The notes below the pieces were generated by a model that did no database searches, was not told the origin of the DNA, and worked only from the letters and a program-made list of their open reading frames with translations. The position numbers were made by a program, and so were the translations under genes. This document shows positions 1 to 8,819 of a stretch of DNA of 64,000 nt, piece after piece. This stretch comes from Limisphaerales bacterium (GTDB lineage: Bacteria > Verrucomicrobiota > Verrucomicrobiia > Limisphaerales > SXTU01), in assembly GCA_009773355.1 (NCBI GenBank), contig WRPG01000043.1:5745-69744 (forward strand). The letters are read 5' to 3'. How positions within the stretch are numbered: the stretch's first letter is position 1; each line of letters starts with the position of its first letter.

Positions 1-14
1 CCTCGCCCCACCGG
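1..14. repeat. Truncated copy of a dispersed palindromic element
   Basis: The first 14 bases are the exact reverse complement of positions 10205-10218 inside the palindromic element at 10195-10257. The window therefore seems to begin inside another copy of that element. Only one arm is visible. Confidence 0.5.
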
Positions 15-72
15 GGTCAGTGTTCCTCCACGCGAGCTTGTGTGCGGGAGGGACTTTGCCTTAACTCCACCC

Positions 73-1020
73 ATGCGTCATTTGCTCCGCCTCGCCTTGT
101 TGCTGGTCCTGTCCGCCACTGTTCGCGCCGCCGACCCGCATGACCAGTCGGGCGTGCCGCTGGAGGTGGATGCGCCGGACGCGAAGCTCACCAAGATTGT
201 CCTGCTCGCGGGCGGGCCGAGCAGCAAGGCGATGGCTCACGAATACTTCGCCGGGTGCGCGCTGCTCATGGACTGGCTCAAGCAGCAGCCCGGCGTCTGG
301 CCCGTGATGGCGCGCGACTGGCCCAAGAATGAGAAGGTGCTCGATGGCGCGAAGTGCATCCTCTACTTCGGCGACGGCGGCGGGAAGCAGCCGTTCATCG
401 AGCCGGCGCGCTGGGCAAAACTGTCCAAGATGCTCGATGCCGGCACGGGCCTGGTGCTGATGCATCAGGGCATGGATTTCCCGAAAGGGCCGGACGGCGA
501 CAAGGTGCAGGACTGGCTCGGCGGCGTCTTCCGCAGCGACATCGGGTGCCGCGGGCATTGGGACATGGACTTGAAGCCGGTGGGCACGCATCCCGTGCTG
601 CGCGGCGTGAAGCCCTTCGCCGCGCCGGGCGATGGCTGGCTCTACAACCTGCACTTCGCGAAGGACAAGGGTTTTGCCCCGCTCATCGTCGGCCAGGTGC
701 CGGACAAGTCCCGCACCAGCGCGGACGCCAAGCAGCACAACGGACGCGACGAGGTCATCGGCTGGGCGCACCAGCGGGCGGGCGGCGGGCGGGGCTTCGG
801 CTTCACGGGCGCGGACCTGCACAAGAGCTGGAGCTACGAGAGCCAGCGCAAGTTCGTGGTCAACGGCATCCTCTGGAGCGCGGGCCTCGAAGTGCCGGCG
901 GACGGCGCGAGGACGACGTTCGCCGAGACGGACCTGAACAAGAACCTCGACAAGAAAGCCACGCCCGCGCCCAAGGCGGCGAAGAAGGCCGCGCCGAAGA
1001 AGGTGGGCGAGGGGAAGTGA
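73..1020 (+). CDS. ThuA-like domain protein, secreted
   Basis: The product is about 315 residues, with an N-terminal signal peptide (Arg-His, then a Leu/Ala-rich stretch ending near VRAAD) followed by a ThuA-like class I glutamine-amidotransferase-type fold. Visible supports are the strand KIVLLAGGPSSKAMAHEY, the segment LVLMHQGMDFP and the late segment GFGFTGADLHKSW. The last 40 residues are Lys/Ala-rich and low in complexity. ThuA-like proteins are common in Verrucomicrobiota and Planctomycetota and are often tied to sugar use, but their reaction is poorly defined. The start at 73 was chosen over an earlier ATG at 40 because it puts the signal peptide at the N-terminus. The substrate is unknown. 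Confidence 0.8.
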   Translation: MRHLLRLALLLVLSATVRAADPHDQSGVPLEVDAPDAKLTKIVLLAGGPSSKAMAHEYFAGCALLMDWLKQQPGVWPVMARDWPKNEKVLDGAKCILYFGDGGGKQPFIEPARWAKLSKMLDAGTGLVLMHQGMDFPKGPDGDKVQDWLGGVFRSDIGCRGHWDMDLKPVGTHPVLRGVKPFAAPGDGWLYNLHFAKDKGFAPLIVGQVPDKSRTSADAKQHNGRDEVIGWAHQRAGGGRGFGFTGADLHKSWSYESQRKFVVNGILWSAGLEVPADGARTTFAETDLNKNLDKKATPAPKAAKKAAPKKVGEGK

Positions 1021-1064
1021 CTCCGGATTGGCTACGTATTTGAACAAGCGACGACGGTTCGCAC

Positions 1065-1511
1065 ATGGACGACTCGGCACCAAAACTCGACCACCTATCG
1101 CAGAGATTCCTGTGCGAGCTTGAGCGGATAATGTCACGGGAGAGCTTCCGCACGGAGTTCACTGACCGGCTCATCGTTACCATTCCTGCGCGTGATCCGG
1201 AGGTTGGAGACATCACTGTTTGGCTTGATGGGGATGAAGTCACGGTTGGTATTGGCCAATTGCATCACAGCCATTTTGAGGTTTATGCGCAGCCTGAAGC
1301 GACGCTGGACGCGCGCGAGCAGGAAGCGGCCAGGTCAGCAACGAGTTTCATCAGTGACATTCTCGACGAGCGGGTTCACTTCCAGGTGCAGTTTGAGAAC
1401 GGTCGCTGCCGAGGTTCGAGTAGTTGGTATCCAGAGCATTCAGAGCGTCTCCGGACGCTGTCTGGCGTTGACGAGGTTCGGGAGTATGTTTGGTCCCACA
1501 GAGTCGGATAA
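1065..1511 (+). CDS. Hypothetical protein, 148 residues
   Basis: I do not recognise this small acidic soluble protein. It has no signal peptide or membrane segment. A beta-rich middle (RLIVTIPARDPEVGDITVWL) is followed by a helical stretch and a C-terminal segment rich in aromatic residues (SSSWYPEHSERL). Its base composition is visibly lower in GC than its neighbours and it stands alone between thuA-like and clpC, which suggests recent acquisition. It could be an immunity-type or other accessory protein, but nothing in the sequence decides this. Confidence 0.55.
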   Translation: MDDSAPKLDHLSQRFLCELERIMSRESFRTEFTDRLIVTIPARDPEVGDITVWLDGDEVTVGIGQLHHSHFEVYAQPEATLDAREQEAARSATSFISDILDERVHFQVQFENGRCRGSSSWYPEHSERLRTLSGVDEVREYVWSHRVG

Positions 1512-1726
1512 AGCGAGTTAGCCGCCAACGTCGCGTTCGGATTATTTGAGTTAACAGCCATCCCGCTCCTGCGTTCCGCGCTCGCGTCGGCGCATTCCAG
1601 GCCAGTGCCTTACCGCTCGCCGTTTGTTTGGCATGTTACGCGCGGGCGTCGTTGTCAGTTCAACCATCGCCCAAACTTGCCGATGGAAAACTGGACAAAG
1701 CGGCTGGCCCGCTGCAATTTCGCCCC

Positions 1727-4234
1727 ATGAGCGATGAGATGAGCAACTTCACCCCGCGCGCGCAGCAGGTGCTCGCGCTCGCGCGGAAGGAAGCGGACCG
1801 GTTCAACCACAATTTCGTCGGCACGGAGCACCTGCTGCTCGGCCTCATCAAGCTCGGCCAGGGCGTCGCCGTGAACGTCCTCCAGAAGATGGGCCTCGAC
1901 CTCGAGACCGTCCGCCAGGAGGTCGAGAAGCTCTCGAACGCGGGGCCGGACTTGAAGCAGGTGGGCAACATCCCCTACACGCCGCGCGTGAAGAAGGTGC
2001 TCTCGCTCGCCTCCAAGGAAGCCAAGGCGCTCAATCACACCTACGTCGGCACCGAGCACATCCTGCTGGGCCTGCTGCGCGAGGGCGACGGCGTCGCGGC
2101 GAAGGTGCTCAAGGGGCTGGACATTGACATCGAGGCGGTGCGCCAGGAAATCCTCAAGGAGCTGGACCCGAACTTCCAGAACCAGGGCGAGGAAGCCGGC
2201 GGCGGCGGCGAGGGCGAGAAGAAGGAGGGCGGCGAGAAGAAGGGCGAGAACAAGACGCCCGCTTTGAAGGCCTTCGGCCGCGACCTCACCGAGATTGCGC
2301 GCAAGGGCGAGATGGACCCGGTCATCGGGCGCACGACGGAGATTGAGCGCGTCATCCAGATTCTTTGCCGCCGCACGAAGAACAACCCCGTGCTGCTGGG
2401 CGAGGCGGGCGTGGGCAAGACCGCGATTGTCGAAGGGCTGGCGCAGGAAGTCGTGAAGGGCAACGTGCCGGAGCTGCTCCGCGACAAGCGCGTCATCGTG
2501 CTGGACCTCGCGTTGATGGTCGCGGGCACGAAGTATCGCGGCCAGTTCGAGGAGCGCATCAAGGCGGTGATGGACGAGATTCGGAAGAACAAGAACATCA
2601 TCCTGTTCATTGACGAGATGCACACCATCGTCGGCGCGGGCAGCGCGGAGGGCACGATGGACGCCAGCAACATCATCAAGCCCGCCCTCTCGCGCGGCGA
2701 GATGCAGTGCATCGGTGCGACCACGCTGAACGAGTATCGCAAATACATCGAGAAGGACGCCGCGCTCGAACGCCGCTTCCAGTCCGTGAAGGTCGAGCCG
2801 CCGTCCATCGAGGATGCCATCGCCATCCTCAAGGGCCTGCGCGGCAAATATGAGGAGCACCACCGCGCCGAAATCACCGACGCCGCCGTCGAGGCGAGCG
2901 TGAAGCTTTCCGACCGCTACATCACGGGCCGCTTCCTGCCGGACAAGGCGATTGACGTGATGGACGAGGCCGGTTCCCGCGCGCGCATCGGCGCGATGAC
3001 CCGTCCGCCCGATCTCAAGGACCAGGAAGCCGAGATCGAAGAACTCAAGAACCGCAAGGAACGCGCCATCAAGGAGCAGGATTTCGAGGGCGCCGCCGCC
3101 TACCGCGACAAGGAAAAGCAGGCCAAGGAAAAACTCGAAGCCACGCTCAAGTCCTGGCGCGAGGCGAAGGAGGAAAAGCGCGTTCTGGTGGGCGAGGACG
3201 AAATCCTCCACGTCGTCTCCAAGTGGACCGGCATCCCGCTCAAGCGCATGGAGAAGGACGAGACGCAGAAGCTGCTCGAAGTCGAGAAGGTGCTCGCCAA
3301 GGTCGTCATCGGCCAGACCGACGCCGTGCTCGCGATGGCGAAGGCCCTCCGCCGCTCGCGCGCGGACCTCAAAGACCCGAAGCGTCCCATCGGCACTTTC
3401 GCGTTGCTCGGCCCGACCGGCGTGGGCAAGACGCTGCTCGCCAAGACGCTGGCCGAGCAGATGTTCGGCGACGCCAAGAACCTCGTGCAGCTCGACATGA
3501 GCGAATACATGGAGAAGTTCACCGTGTCGCGCCTCGTCGGCTCCCCGCCCGGCTACGTCGGCTACGAAGAGGGTGGCCAGCTCACCGAGCAGGTGCGCCG
3601 CAAGCCGTATTGCGTGGTGCTCTTCGACGAGATTGAGAAGGCGCACCCCGACGTGATGAACATGCTCCTGCAGATTCTGGAGGAGGGCAAACTCACCGAC
3701 AACACGGGCCGCGTGATTGACTTCCGCAACACCATCATCCTGCTCACGTCGAACGTCGGCTCCGAGACGCTGAAGAAGAATAACGTCATCGGCTTCGGCT
3801 CGGCCAAGGACGAGGCGACCTACGAGAAGATGAAGGAGAAGACGCTCGACGAGGCGAAGAAGGCCTTCCGGCCCGAGTTCCTCAACCGCCTTGACGACGT
3901 CATCGTCTTCCGCCAGCTCACCAAGCCCGACCTCGTCACCATCCTCGACCTTGAAGTCACGAAGGTCATGGAGCGGCTCAAGCACAAGAACATCACCCTC
4001 GTGCTCGACGAGAAGGCGAAGGACTTCCTCGTGGAAAAAGGCTTCGACCCGCAATACGGCGCGCGCCCGATGCGCCGCAGCGTGGAGAAGTATCTCGAAG
4101 ACCCGCTCGCCGAGGAGCTCCTGCGCGGCGGTCTGAACCCCGGTGAGCCGGTTCAAGTCTCCGCCGCCGACGGCAAGCTCACGTTCACGCAGAAGGCCGC
4201 CACCTCCGCCGAGGGCGCAGTCGCGGCGAGCTAG
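1727..4234 (+). CDS. clpC: ATP-dependent Clp protease ATP-binding subunit ClpC
   Basis: ClpC is a two-ring AAA+ unfoldase that feeds substrates to ClpP. The product is about 835 residues, the usual length. Two N-terminal Clp-R repeats are visible, each with an NHxxVGTEH(L/I)LLGL core. A Gly/Glu/Lys-rich linker covers roughly residues 152-178. D1 has Walker A GEAGVGKT near residue 225 and Walker [14 protein letters not shown]-like coiled coil lies at about 430-485, which marks ClpC rather than ClpB. D2 has GPTGVGKT near residue 562. The start at 1727 ([14 protein letters not shown]) was chosen because the upstream extension has no homology-like features; ATG 1739 is an alternative. No mcsA/mcsB partner is nearby. 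Confidence 0.97.
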   Translation: MSDEMSNFTPRAQQVLALARKEADRFNHNFVGTEHLLLGLIKLGQGVAVNVLQKMGLDLETVRQEVEKLSNAGPDLKQVGNIPYTPRVKKVLSLASKEAKALNHTYVGTEHILLGLLREGDGVAAKVLKGLDIDIEAVRQEILKELDPNFQNQGEEAGGGGEGEKKEGGEKKGENKTPALKAFGRDLTEIARKGEMDPVIGRTTEIERVIQILCRRTKNNPVLLGEAGVGKTAIVEGLAQEVVKGNVPELLRDKRVIVLDLALMVAGTKYRGQFEERIKAVMDEIRKNKNIILFIDEMHTIVGAGSAEGTMDASNIIKPALSRGEMQCIGATTLNEYRKYIEKDAALERRFQSVKVEPPSIEDAIAILKGLRGKYEEHHRAEITDAAVEASVKLSDRYITGRFLPDKAIDVMDEAGSRARIGAMTRPPDLKDQEAEIEELKNRKERAIKEQDFEGAAAYRDKEKQAKEKLEATLKSWREAKEEKRVLVGEDEILHVVSKWTGIPLKRMEKDETQKLLEVEKVLAKVVIGQTDAVLAMAKALRRSRADLKDPKRPIGTFALLGPTGVGKTLLAKTLAEQMFGDAKNLVQLDMSEYMEKFTVSRLVGSPPGYVGYEEGGQLTEQVRRKPYCVVLFDEIEKAHPDVMNMLLQILEEGKLTDNTGRVIDFRNTIILLTSNVGSETLKKNNVIGFGSAKDEATYEKMKEKTLDEAKKAFRPEFLNRLDDVIVFRQLTKPDLVTILDLEVTKVMERLKHKNITLVLDEKAKDFLVEKGFDPQYGARPMRRSVEKYLEDPLAEELLRGGLNPGEPVQVSAADGKLTFTQKAATSAEGAVAAS

Positions 4235-4288
4235 GCAAACGACATTTCAACGCGAACGCCATCCGGTCACCGGGTGGCGGTTTGCTTT

Positions 4289-4444
4289 GGAGCGCCGGCT
4301 TTCAGCCGGCTTTGCGCATCCGGCAATGCGAAGAGCGGATTTGGTTGAGCGCGCACCAAGCACAGGCATGGTGAAATCAAAACCTCGGGCTGGCGCAACC
4401 GCTCGGATACCTCACGTCGTAAGCCGGCTGGAAGCCGGCGCTCC
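4289..4444. repeat. Palindromic inverted-repeat element between clpC and mlaE
   Basis: The arms at 4289-4310 and 4423-4444 are 22 bases each and complementary at all but one position. Each arm is itself palindromic (GCCGGC, a TTTCA or TTCCA spacer, then GCCGGC) with a GGAGC outer end. The 112-base middle has no convincing gene. This element accounts for about half of the 311-base gap between clpC and mlaE; the rest shows nothing recognisable. It belongs to the dispersed family described in the findings. Confidence 0.8.
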
Positions 4445-4545
4445 ACCAACGCACGTCATCGCGAAACCGCTTCGCACCGATTTGAAATTGCGATGCAGTG
4501 AAGTCTCGCCAGCCATTGCCTCCTCTGTTAGCAACTCCACCCGGC

Positions 4546-5325
4546 ATGACGGACCTTCCCGCACAGGTGATTCGCAGCGTGCTGACTGGCCTCGGGCGCT
4601 TCAGCCTGATGGTCATGGAGGTGGTGCGCTCGCTCACAACGCAGCGGTTGTCAGGGCGCGACCTGGTGGGCCAGCTCTACTTCATCGGCGTGAAGTCGCA
4701 GACGGTGGTGCTCGTGACCGGCGCGTTCACCGGCATGGTCTTGTGCGCGCAGACATACTTTCAGTTCCATAAGGTCAAGATGGACACCGCCACGCTCGCC
4801 GTCGTGAGCGTCTCGATGTGCGGTGAACTTGGCCCGGTGCTGACGGCGCTGATGGTCGCGGGGCGCGTGGGGGCCTCGATGGCGGCGGAACTCGGCACCA
4901 TGAAGGTGACGGAGCAGATTGACGCGCTGCGCACGCTGGCGACGCATCCGATTGATTACCTCGTCGTGCCGCGCGTGGTGGCGACGATGATTGCCGTGCC
5001 ACTGCTCACGGCGGAGAGCATCACCATCGGCATCACCGCCGCGTATCTGGTGGGCGTCCACCTGCTGCAAATTGACCCCGGCTACTCCCTCGTGAACATG
5101 CAGCGCTTCACCGACCACCGGGACGTGCTGATGGGCTTCATCAAGTCGTTCATCTTCGGCGGCATCATCGCGACCACGGGCTGCTACAAGGGCATCCATT
5201 GCGGGCAGGGCGCGGAAGGCGTCGGCCACGCGACGACCGAGGCGGTGGTCTATGCGTCCATCGCGATCCTGATGTCGAACTTCTTCCTCACGCTGCTGCT
5301 CACGCGGCTGCTGGCACTGATATGA
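4546..5325 (+). CDS. mlaE: MlaE-family ABC transporter permease
   Basis: This is the inner-membrane permease of a Mla/MCE phospholipid transport complex that maintains outer-membrane lipid asymmetry. It is 259 residues long with five or six hydrophobic segments. The family signature is visible in SMCGELGPVLTALMVAGRVG followed by ASMAAELGTMKVTEQIDAL. The start at 4546 (MTDLPAQVIRSVL) gives the typical MlaE length. It overlaps mlaF by four bases (ATGA), so the two are translationally coupled, and mlaD follows. Confidence 0.95.
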   Translation: MTDLPAQVIRSVLTGLGRFSLMVMEVVRSLTTQRLSGRDLVGQLYFIGVKSQTVVLVTGAFTGMVLCAQTYFQFHKVKMDTATLAVVSVSMCGELGPVLTALMVAGRVGASMAAELGTMKVTEQIDALRTLATHPIDYLVVPRVVATMIAVPLLTAESITIGITAAYLVGVHLLQIDPGYSLVNMQRFTDHRDVLMGFIKSFIFGGIIATTGCYKGIHCGQGAEGVGHATTEAVVYASIAILMSNFFLTLLLTRLLALI

Positions 5326-6068
5326 TCGAGGTCCGCCAGCTTCGCAAACGCTTCCGCGACCAGCAGGTCCTGGACGGCGTGGACCTGACCATCGAGAAGG
5401 GCGAATCCCTCGTCATCATCGGGCGCAGTGGCGGCGGCAAGAGCGTGCTCCTGAAGCACATCGTCGGCCTCACGCACCCGGATTCCGGTCAAGTGCTGGT
5501 GGACGGGCAGGACATTTCGCATCTGAACGAGCGCGAGCTGCTCGCCGTGCGGCGGAAGTTTGGGATGCTCTTTCAAAGCGCCGCGCTCTTCGACTCGCTC
5601 ACCGTGGAGGAGAACATCGCCTTCGTCCTCGCCCGCGAGCGCAACCACACGCCAGCGGAGATTGCCCGGCGCGTGGCCGAGGCGTTGGAGATGGTCGAGC
5701 TGCCCGGCACGCAGAAGAAGAAGCCCGCCGAGCTGTCCGGCGGGATGCGCAAGCGCGTGGGACTCGCGCGCGCCATCATCTACCAGCCGGAAGTGGTTTT
5801 CTACGACGAGCCGACCACCGGCCTCGACCCCGTCGTGTCCGACAGCATTGACAAGCTCATCGTCCGCGTGTGCGACCGGCTGAAAGTCACCACTGTCGTC
5901 ATCACGCACGACATGCGCAGCATGCAGACCGTGGGCCACCGCGTGGCGATGCTGCACCAGGGGCGCATCTACACCAGCGGCACGCCGGAGGAGCTGATGG
6001 CCGCGACCGACCCGGTGGTGAGCCGGTTCGTGCGGGGGATTTCGGATGAGAAGGAGCACGCGTTTTGA
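5322..6068 (+). CDS. mlaF: MlaF-family ABC transporter ATPase
   Basis: This is the cytoplasmic ATPase of the Mla lipid transporter, 248 residues. Walker A GRSGGGKS is at about residues 34-41, the signature LSGGMRKR at about 138, and Walker B VVFYDEPTTGLDP at about 157-169, followed by the switch histidine in VVITHDM. The start ATG overlaps the mlaE stop. A tandem-repeat hairpin separates it from mlaD downstream. Confidence 0.95.
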   Translation: MIEVRQLRKRFRDQQVLDGVDLTIEKGESLVIIGRSGGGKSVLLKHIVGLTHPDSGQVLVDGQDISHLNERELLAVRRKFGMLFQSAALFDSLTVEENIAFVLARERNHTPAEIARRVAEALEMVELPGTQKKKPAELSGGMRKRVGLARAIIYQPEVVFYDEPTTGLDPVVSDSIDKLIVRVCDRLKVTTVVITHDMRSMQTVGHRVAMLHQGRIYTSGTPEELMAATDPVVSRFVRGISDEKEHAF

Positions 6069-6120
6069 GGGCGGATCGCTCATGAAAACTTCGTTGCTCC
6101 CAGTGTCGTCAGGCCGCGCG

Positions 6121-6190
6121 CTGCGTGCTGCGTGCTGCGTGCAGCACGCCTTCGATGCCCGGCCAGCTTCACGCAACACGCAGCACGCAG
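6121..6190. repeat. Tandem-heptamer hairpin upstream of mlaD
   Basis: Three tandem copies of CTGCGTG occupy 6121-6141. Positions 6170-6190 are their reverse complement with one mismatch in 21. The predicted RNA is a 21-bp stem with a 28-base loop ending 13 bases before the mlaD ATG. No Shine-Dalgarno sequence lies in between. It resembles the heptanucleotide STRR arrays known from cyanobacteria, here folded back as an inverted pair. Confidence 0.85.
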
Positions 6191-6203
6191 AACAGTTTTT
6201 CCT

Positions 6204-7409
6204 ATGAGCCAGTCACGCATGGAATGGAAAGTGGGCGGGTTCGTCGCCTTGGGCCTCGTGCTCGTGGCGGTGCTCGTCCTGAACTTCTCGAAGGGCCTCT
6301 CGCTGCTCAAGCCGAGCTACGTCGTCCGTCTCAAGACCACCAACGTCGGCGGCATCAAGGAGAAGGCCGCCGTGCTGCTGGCCGGCGTCACGGTCGGCAA
6401 CGTCAGCCACGTCGAACTCGCGCCGGACAGCAAGTCGGTCGTCATCTTCCTGCGCATCTACTCGAAGCATGACATCCCCGGCGACGCGCATTTCAACATC
6501 GAGGCGCAGGGTTTCCTCGGCGACCAGTTCGTCTCCATCACCCCGACCGAGAACGCGCTGCCCCCGCTGCCCAAGAACGGCTCCGCGCTGCGCGAGTGCC
6601 GCGCGCCGTTCAACATCCAGGACGCCGCGCGCGACGCGCTGGGCCTGATCCAGCGCCTCGACCAGGCGGCGCAGAAAGTGGACCTGGCACTCGACCGGGT
6701 GAACAAGACCGTGCTGGCCGAGCAGACGCTCACGAATTTCGCCGTGATGGTGGCGAACTTCCGCGTCGTGGCCGAGCAGACCCGCACCGTGACCGAGCGC
6801 GCGATTGCCGTCACCGACCAGGCCGTCGCGCTGGAGCGGAAGGCCATCGGCACACTGGACCGCGTGGACGTGCTGCTGATGACGAACACCGCGCCAATCC
6901 AGGTGGCGGTGAGCAATGTGTTGCGGTTCTCCGAGCAACTCAATAAGGTCGGCGCTGACCTTCAGGACACCGTGGGAAGCAACCGTCCATCCATCCAAGC
7001 CGCCGTGCGCAACCTGGAAACGGCCTCCGCGCAGGTGACGAACCTGCTCGGCGACGTGCAGTCGGGCCGCGGCCTGGCGGGCGCGCTGTTCAAGGACGAC
7101 GCGCTGGCCCGCAACTTCAAGCAGCTCGCCGCCGACCTCCCGGCCATCAGCGGCCAGGTCAACGGCGCGATGTCCAACGTCAACTCGCTCACCGTGGACG
7201 CGCACATGGTGATGACCAACCTGAACAGCTTCCTGGGCGACGGCCGCCAGTTCGTCAGCGACGGCCGCCTGCTCGCCGGTCACGGCGCGCTGCTGTTGAG
7301 CAACCTCAACGCTCACGGCCTGTTCTACAAACCCAAGCCGCCCAGGCCCACGAACAGCGCGCCCACTGTCCCGCTGCTTTCACCACGACAAAGGTCCAAC
7401 CTGCACTGA
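6204..7409 (+). CDS. mlaD: MCE-domain lipid-binding protein (MlaD family)
   Basis: The product is about 401 residues and periplasmic, anchored by one N-terminal membrane helix (GGFVALGLVLVAVLVLNF). An MCE domain follows at roughly residues 40-120 (TTNVGGIKEKAAVLLAGVTV and the later AQGFLGDQFVSI). A long alpha-helical, probably coiled-coil C-terminal region runs to about residue 370 and ends in a Pro-rich tail. It is the substrate-binding partner of MlaE and MlaF, which lie directly upstream. The start ATG at 6204 was preferred; an in-frame ATG at 6219 is possible. A tandem-repeat hairpin fills the leader. Confidence 0.92.
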   Translation: MSQSRMEWKVGGFVALGLVLVAVLVLNFSKGLSLLKPSYVVRLKTTNVGGIKEKAAVLLAGVTVGNVSHVELAPDSKSVVIFLRIYSKHDIPGDAHFNIEAQGFLGDQFVSITPTENALPPLPKNGSALRECRAPFNIQDAARDALGLIQRLDQAAQKVDLALDRVNKTVLAEQTLTNFAVMVANFRVVAEQTRTVTERAIAVTDQAVALERKAIGTLDRVDVLLMTNTAPIQVAVSNVLRFSEQLNKVGADLQDTVGSNRPSIQAAVRNLETASAQVTNLLGDVQSGRGLAGALFKDDALARNFKQLAADLPAISGQVNGAMSNVNSLTVDAHMVMTNLNSFLGDGRQFVSDGRLLAGHGALLLSNLNAHGLFYKPKPPRPTNSAPTVPLLSPRQRSNLH

Positions 7410-7442
7410 TTCGCCGCTGCCACCCTGACACTCTGAAGCACC

Positions 7443-8495
7443 ATGTCCCTCTGGGTCATCCGCATCGTCTTCCTGCTGTTATGCACGCTCGGCGGCGTCG
7501 CCGTCAGCCAGGTGCGGCCGGAATGGCTGGAGGCCGGCCGGTTGTGGACGCTCATTGGCTTCGGCTTCGGCGGCATTCTCATCGCCATTGACGAGATGCT
7601 GAAGGGCTTTTCCCTGCGCGCGTTCTCGGCGGCCACGTTCGGGCTGCTGCTGGGCTTCGCCGTCGGCTGGATGTTCGACAACTCCGGCCTGTTCATCGGC
7701 ATGGATAAGGAGGACGAGGTCACGCGCGGGCTGATCCGCATGGGCCTGTTCATCAGCTTCGGCTACATCGGCATGATCATGGCGATGCGCAGCAACAAGG
7801 AGGACTTCTCCCTCATCATCCCCTACGTGCGCTTTTCCCGTGAGAACAAGCCGGACAGTCTCCTCCTGCTCGACACCAGCGTCATCATTGATGGGCGCAT
7901 CGCCGACCTGATTGACGCGCACTTTCTGGAAGGCATCGTCGTGGTGCCGCGCTTCGTGTTGAAGGAGCTGCAACTCATTGCCGACTCCGCCGACCCGCTC
8001 CGTCGCGCGCGGGGCCGGCGCGGGTTGGACATGCTCGCCCGCCTCCAGCGCAACAAGGCCAACGAGGTGAAAATCCACGAGGCCGAGGTCGCCGAGGAAA
8101 GGGAAACCGACGCCAAGCTCATCCGCCTCGCCAGATCGCTCAGCGCCTGCCTCTACACCAACGACCACAACCTCGGCAAAGTCGCCGAGTTGCAGTCCGT
8201 CAAATACGTCAACCTCAACGAGCTGGCCGCCGCGCTGAAGCCGGTGATTCTGCCCGGCGAGACCTTCGCGCTCAAAATCGTCCGCGAAGGCAAGGACAAG
8301 GGCCAGGGCGTCGGCTATCTCAGCGACGGCACGCTGGTCGTCGTCAACAACGCGCAGCGGTTCATCGGCCAGCAGATCGAAGTGCAGGTCATCAGCCTGC
8401 TCCAGAGCGCCACCGGCACGATGGTCTTCGCCGATCCGCGCGCAACGCCTGGCAACGGCAACAGCCACGGCCAGACCGTCCCGTCCGCCACCTGA
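7443..8495 (+). CDS. PIN/TRAM domain membrane protein (YacL-like)
   Basis: The product is 350 residues. Four N-terminal hydrophobic segments occupy roughly residues 1-115. A PIN-type nuclease fold follows, with DTSVIIDGR at about 144 and conserved acidic residues further on (RGRRGLDML; YTNDHNLGKVAE). A TRAM RNA-binding domain lies at about 285-335. This is the architecture of Bacillus YacL, a membrane-tethered PIN protein whose substrate is not well established. It sits 33 bases after mlaD and three bases before the DUF2007 gene, so it is probably co-transcribed with both. Confidence 0.9.
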   Translation: MSLWVIRIVFLLLCTLGGVAVSQVRPEWLEAGRLWTLIGFGFGGILIAIDEMLKGFSLRAFSAATFGLLLGFAVGWMFDNSGLFIGMDKEDEVTRGLIRMGLFISFGYIGMIMAMRSNKEDFSLIIPYVRFSRENKPDSLLLLDTSVIIDGRIADLIDAHFLEGIVVVPRFVLKELQLIADSADPLRRARGRRGLDMLARLQRNKANEVKIHEAEVAEERETDAKLIRLARSLSACLYTNDHNLGKVAELQSVKYVNLNELAAALKPVILPGETFALKIVREGKDKGQGVGYLSDGTLVVVNNAQRFIGQQIEVQVISLLQSATGTMVFADPRATPGNGNSHGQTVPSAT

Positions 8496-8498
8496 GCC

Positions 8499-8720
8499 AT
8501 GCAACTCGTCACCGTCTTCACCGCCTTCAACTCCGCCGAGGCGCAGCTCATCCGCTCGCGCCTCGAGGCCGCCGGTCTGCGCGCCTTCATCCGGGATGAG
8601 TTGTCCGCCCTCAGCATGGATGGCTACGCGCTGGCCGCCGGCGGCATCGGCGTGCAGGTGCCGGAGGTGGACGCGGCGGCGGCGCTGGAGCTGATCCGCG
8701 ACGGCGGGAGCGGAGAATGA
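8499..8720 (+). CDS. DUF2007 family small protein
   Basis: This is a 73-residue soluble protein. It matches the DUF2007 pattern: an N-terminal VTVFTAFNSAEAQLIRSRLE helix, a middle segment (GLRAFIRDE) and a C-terminal strand (GIGVQVPEVDAAAALELI). Members are described as putative signal-transducing proteins with a ferredoxin-like fold, and their role is unknown. It starts three bases after the PIN/TRAM gene stop. Confidence 0.85.
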   Translation: MQLVTVFTAFNSAEAQLIRSRLEAAGLRAFIRDELSALSMDGYALAAGGIGVQVPEVDAAAALELIRDGGSGE

Positions 8721-8726
8721 AGCCGA

Positions 8727-8815
8727 GGAGCAGGATTAGGATCAAGATTACGAGCAGGAACCGCCCTGCCATGTCGCTGTCCTCCTGCTCTTAATCCTAA
8801 TTTTAATCCTGCTCC
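8727..8815. repeat. Hexamer-repeat hairpin upstream of the glcD-like gene
   Basis: The arms at 8727-8759 and 8783-8815 are 33 bases each and complementary at 28 positions, with a 23-base loop. The left arm is built of hexamer-like units (GAGCAG, GATTAG, GATCAA, GATTAC). The right arm ends four bases before the GTG start at 8820 and leaves no room for a Shine-Dalgarno sequence. It fills the whole space between the DUF2007 and GlcD-like genes. Confidence 0.85.
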
Positions 8816-8819
8816 TTCC

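Noticed and set aside
1512-1570. A GTTAGCC ... GTTAACAGCC arrangement after the small unknown gene, considered as an integron attC site
   Set aside because: The boxes do not match the attC core consensus well, no second cassette or integrase is present, and the pairing is weak. The gap 1512-1726 shows nothing else.
4143-4772. A plus-strand frame spanning the end of clpC and the start of mlaE
   Set aside because: It overlaps both real genes in another frame and has shadow-type Arg/Ser/Pro composition.
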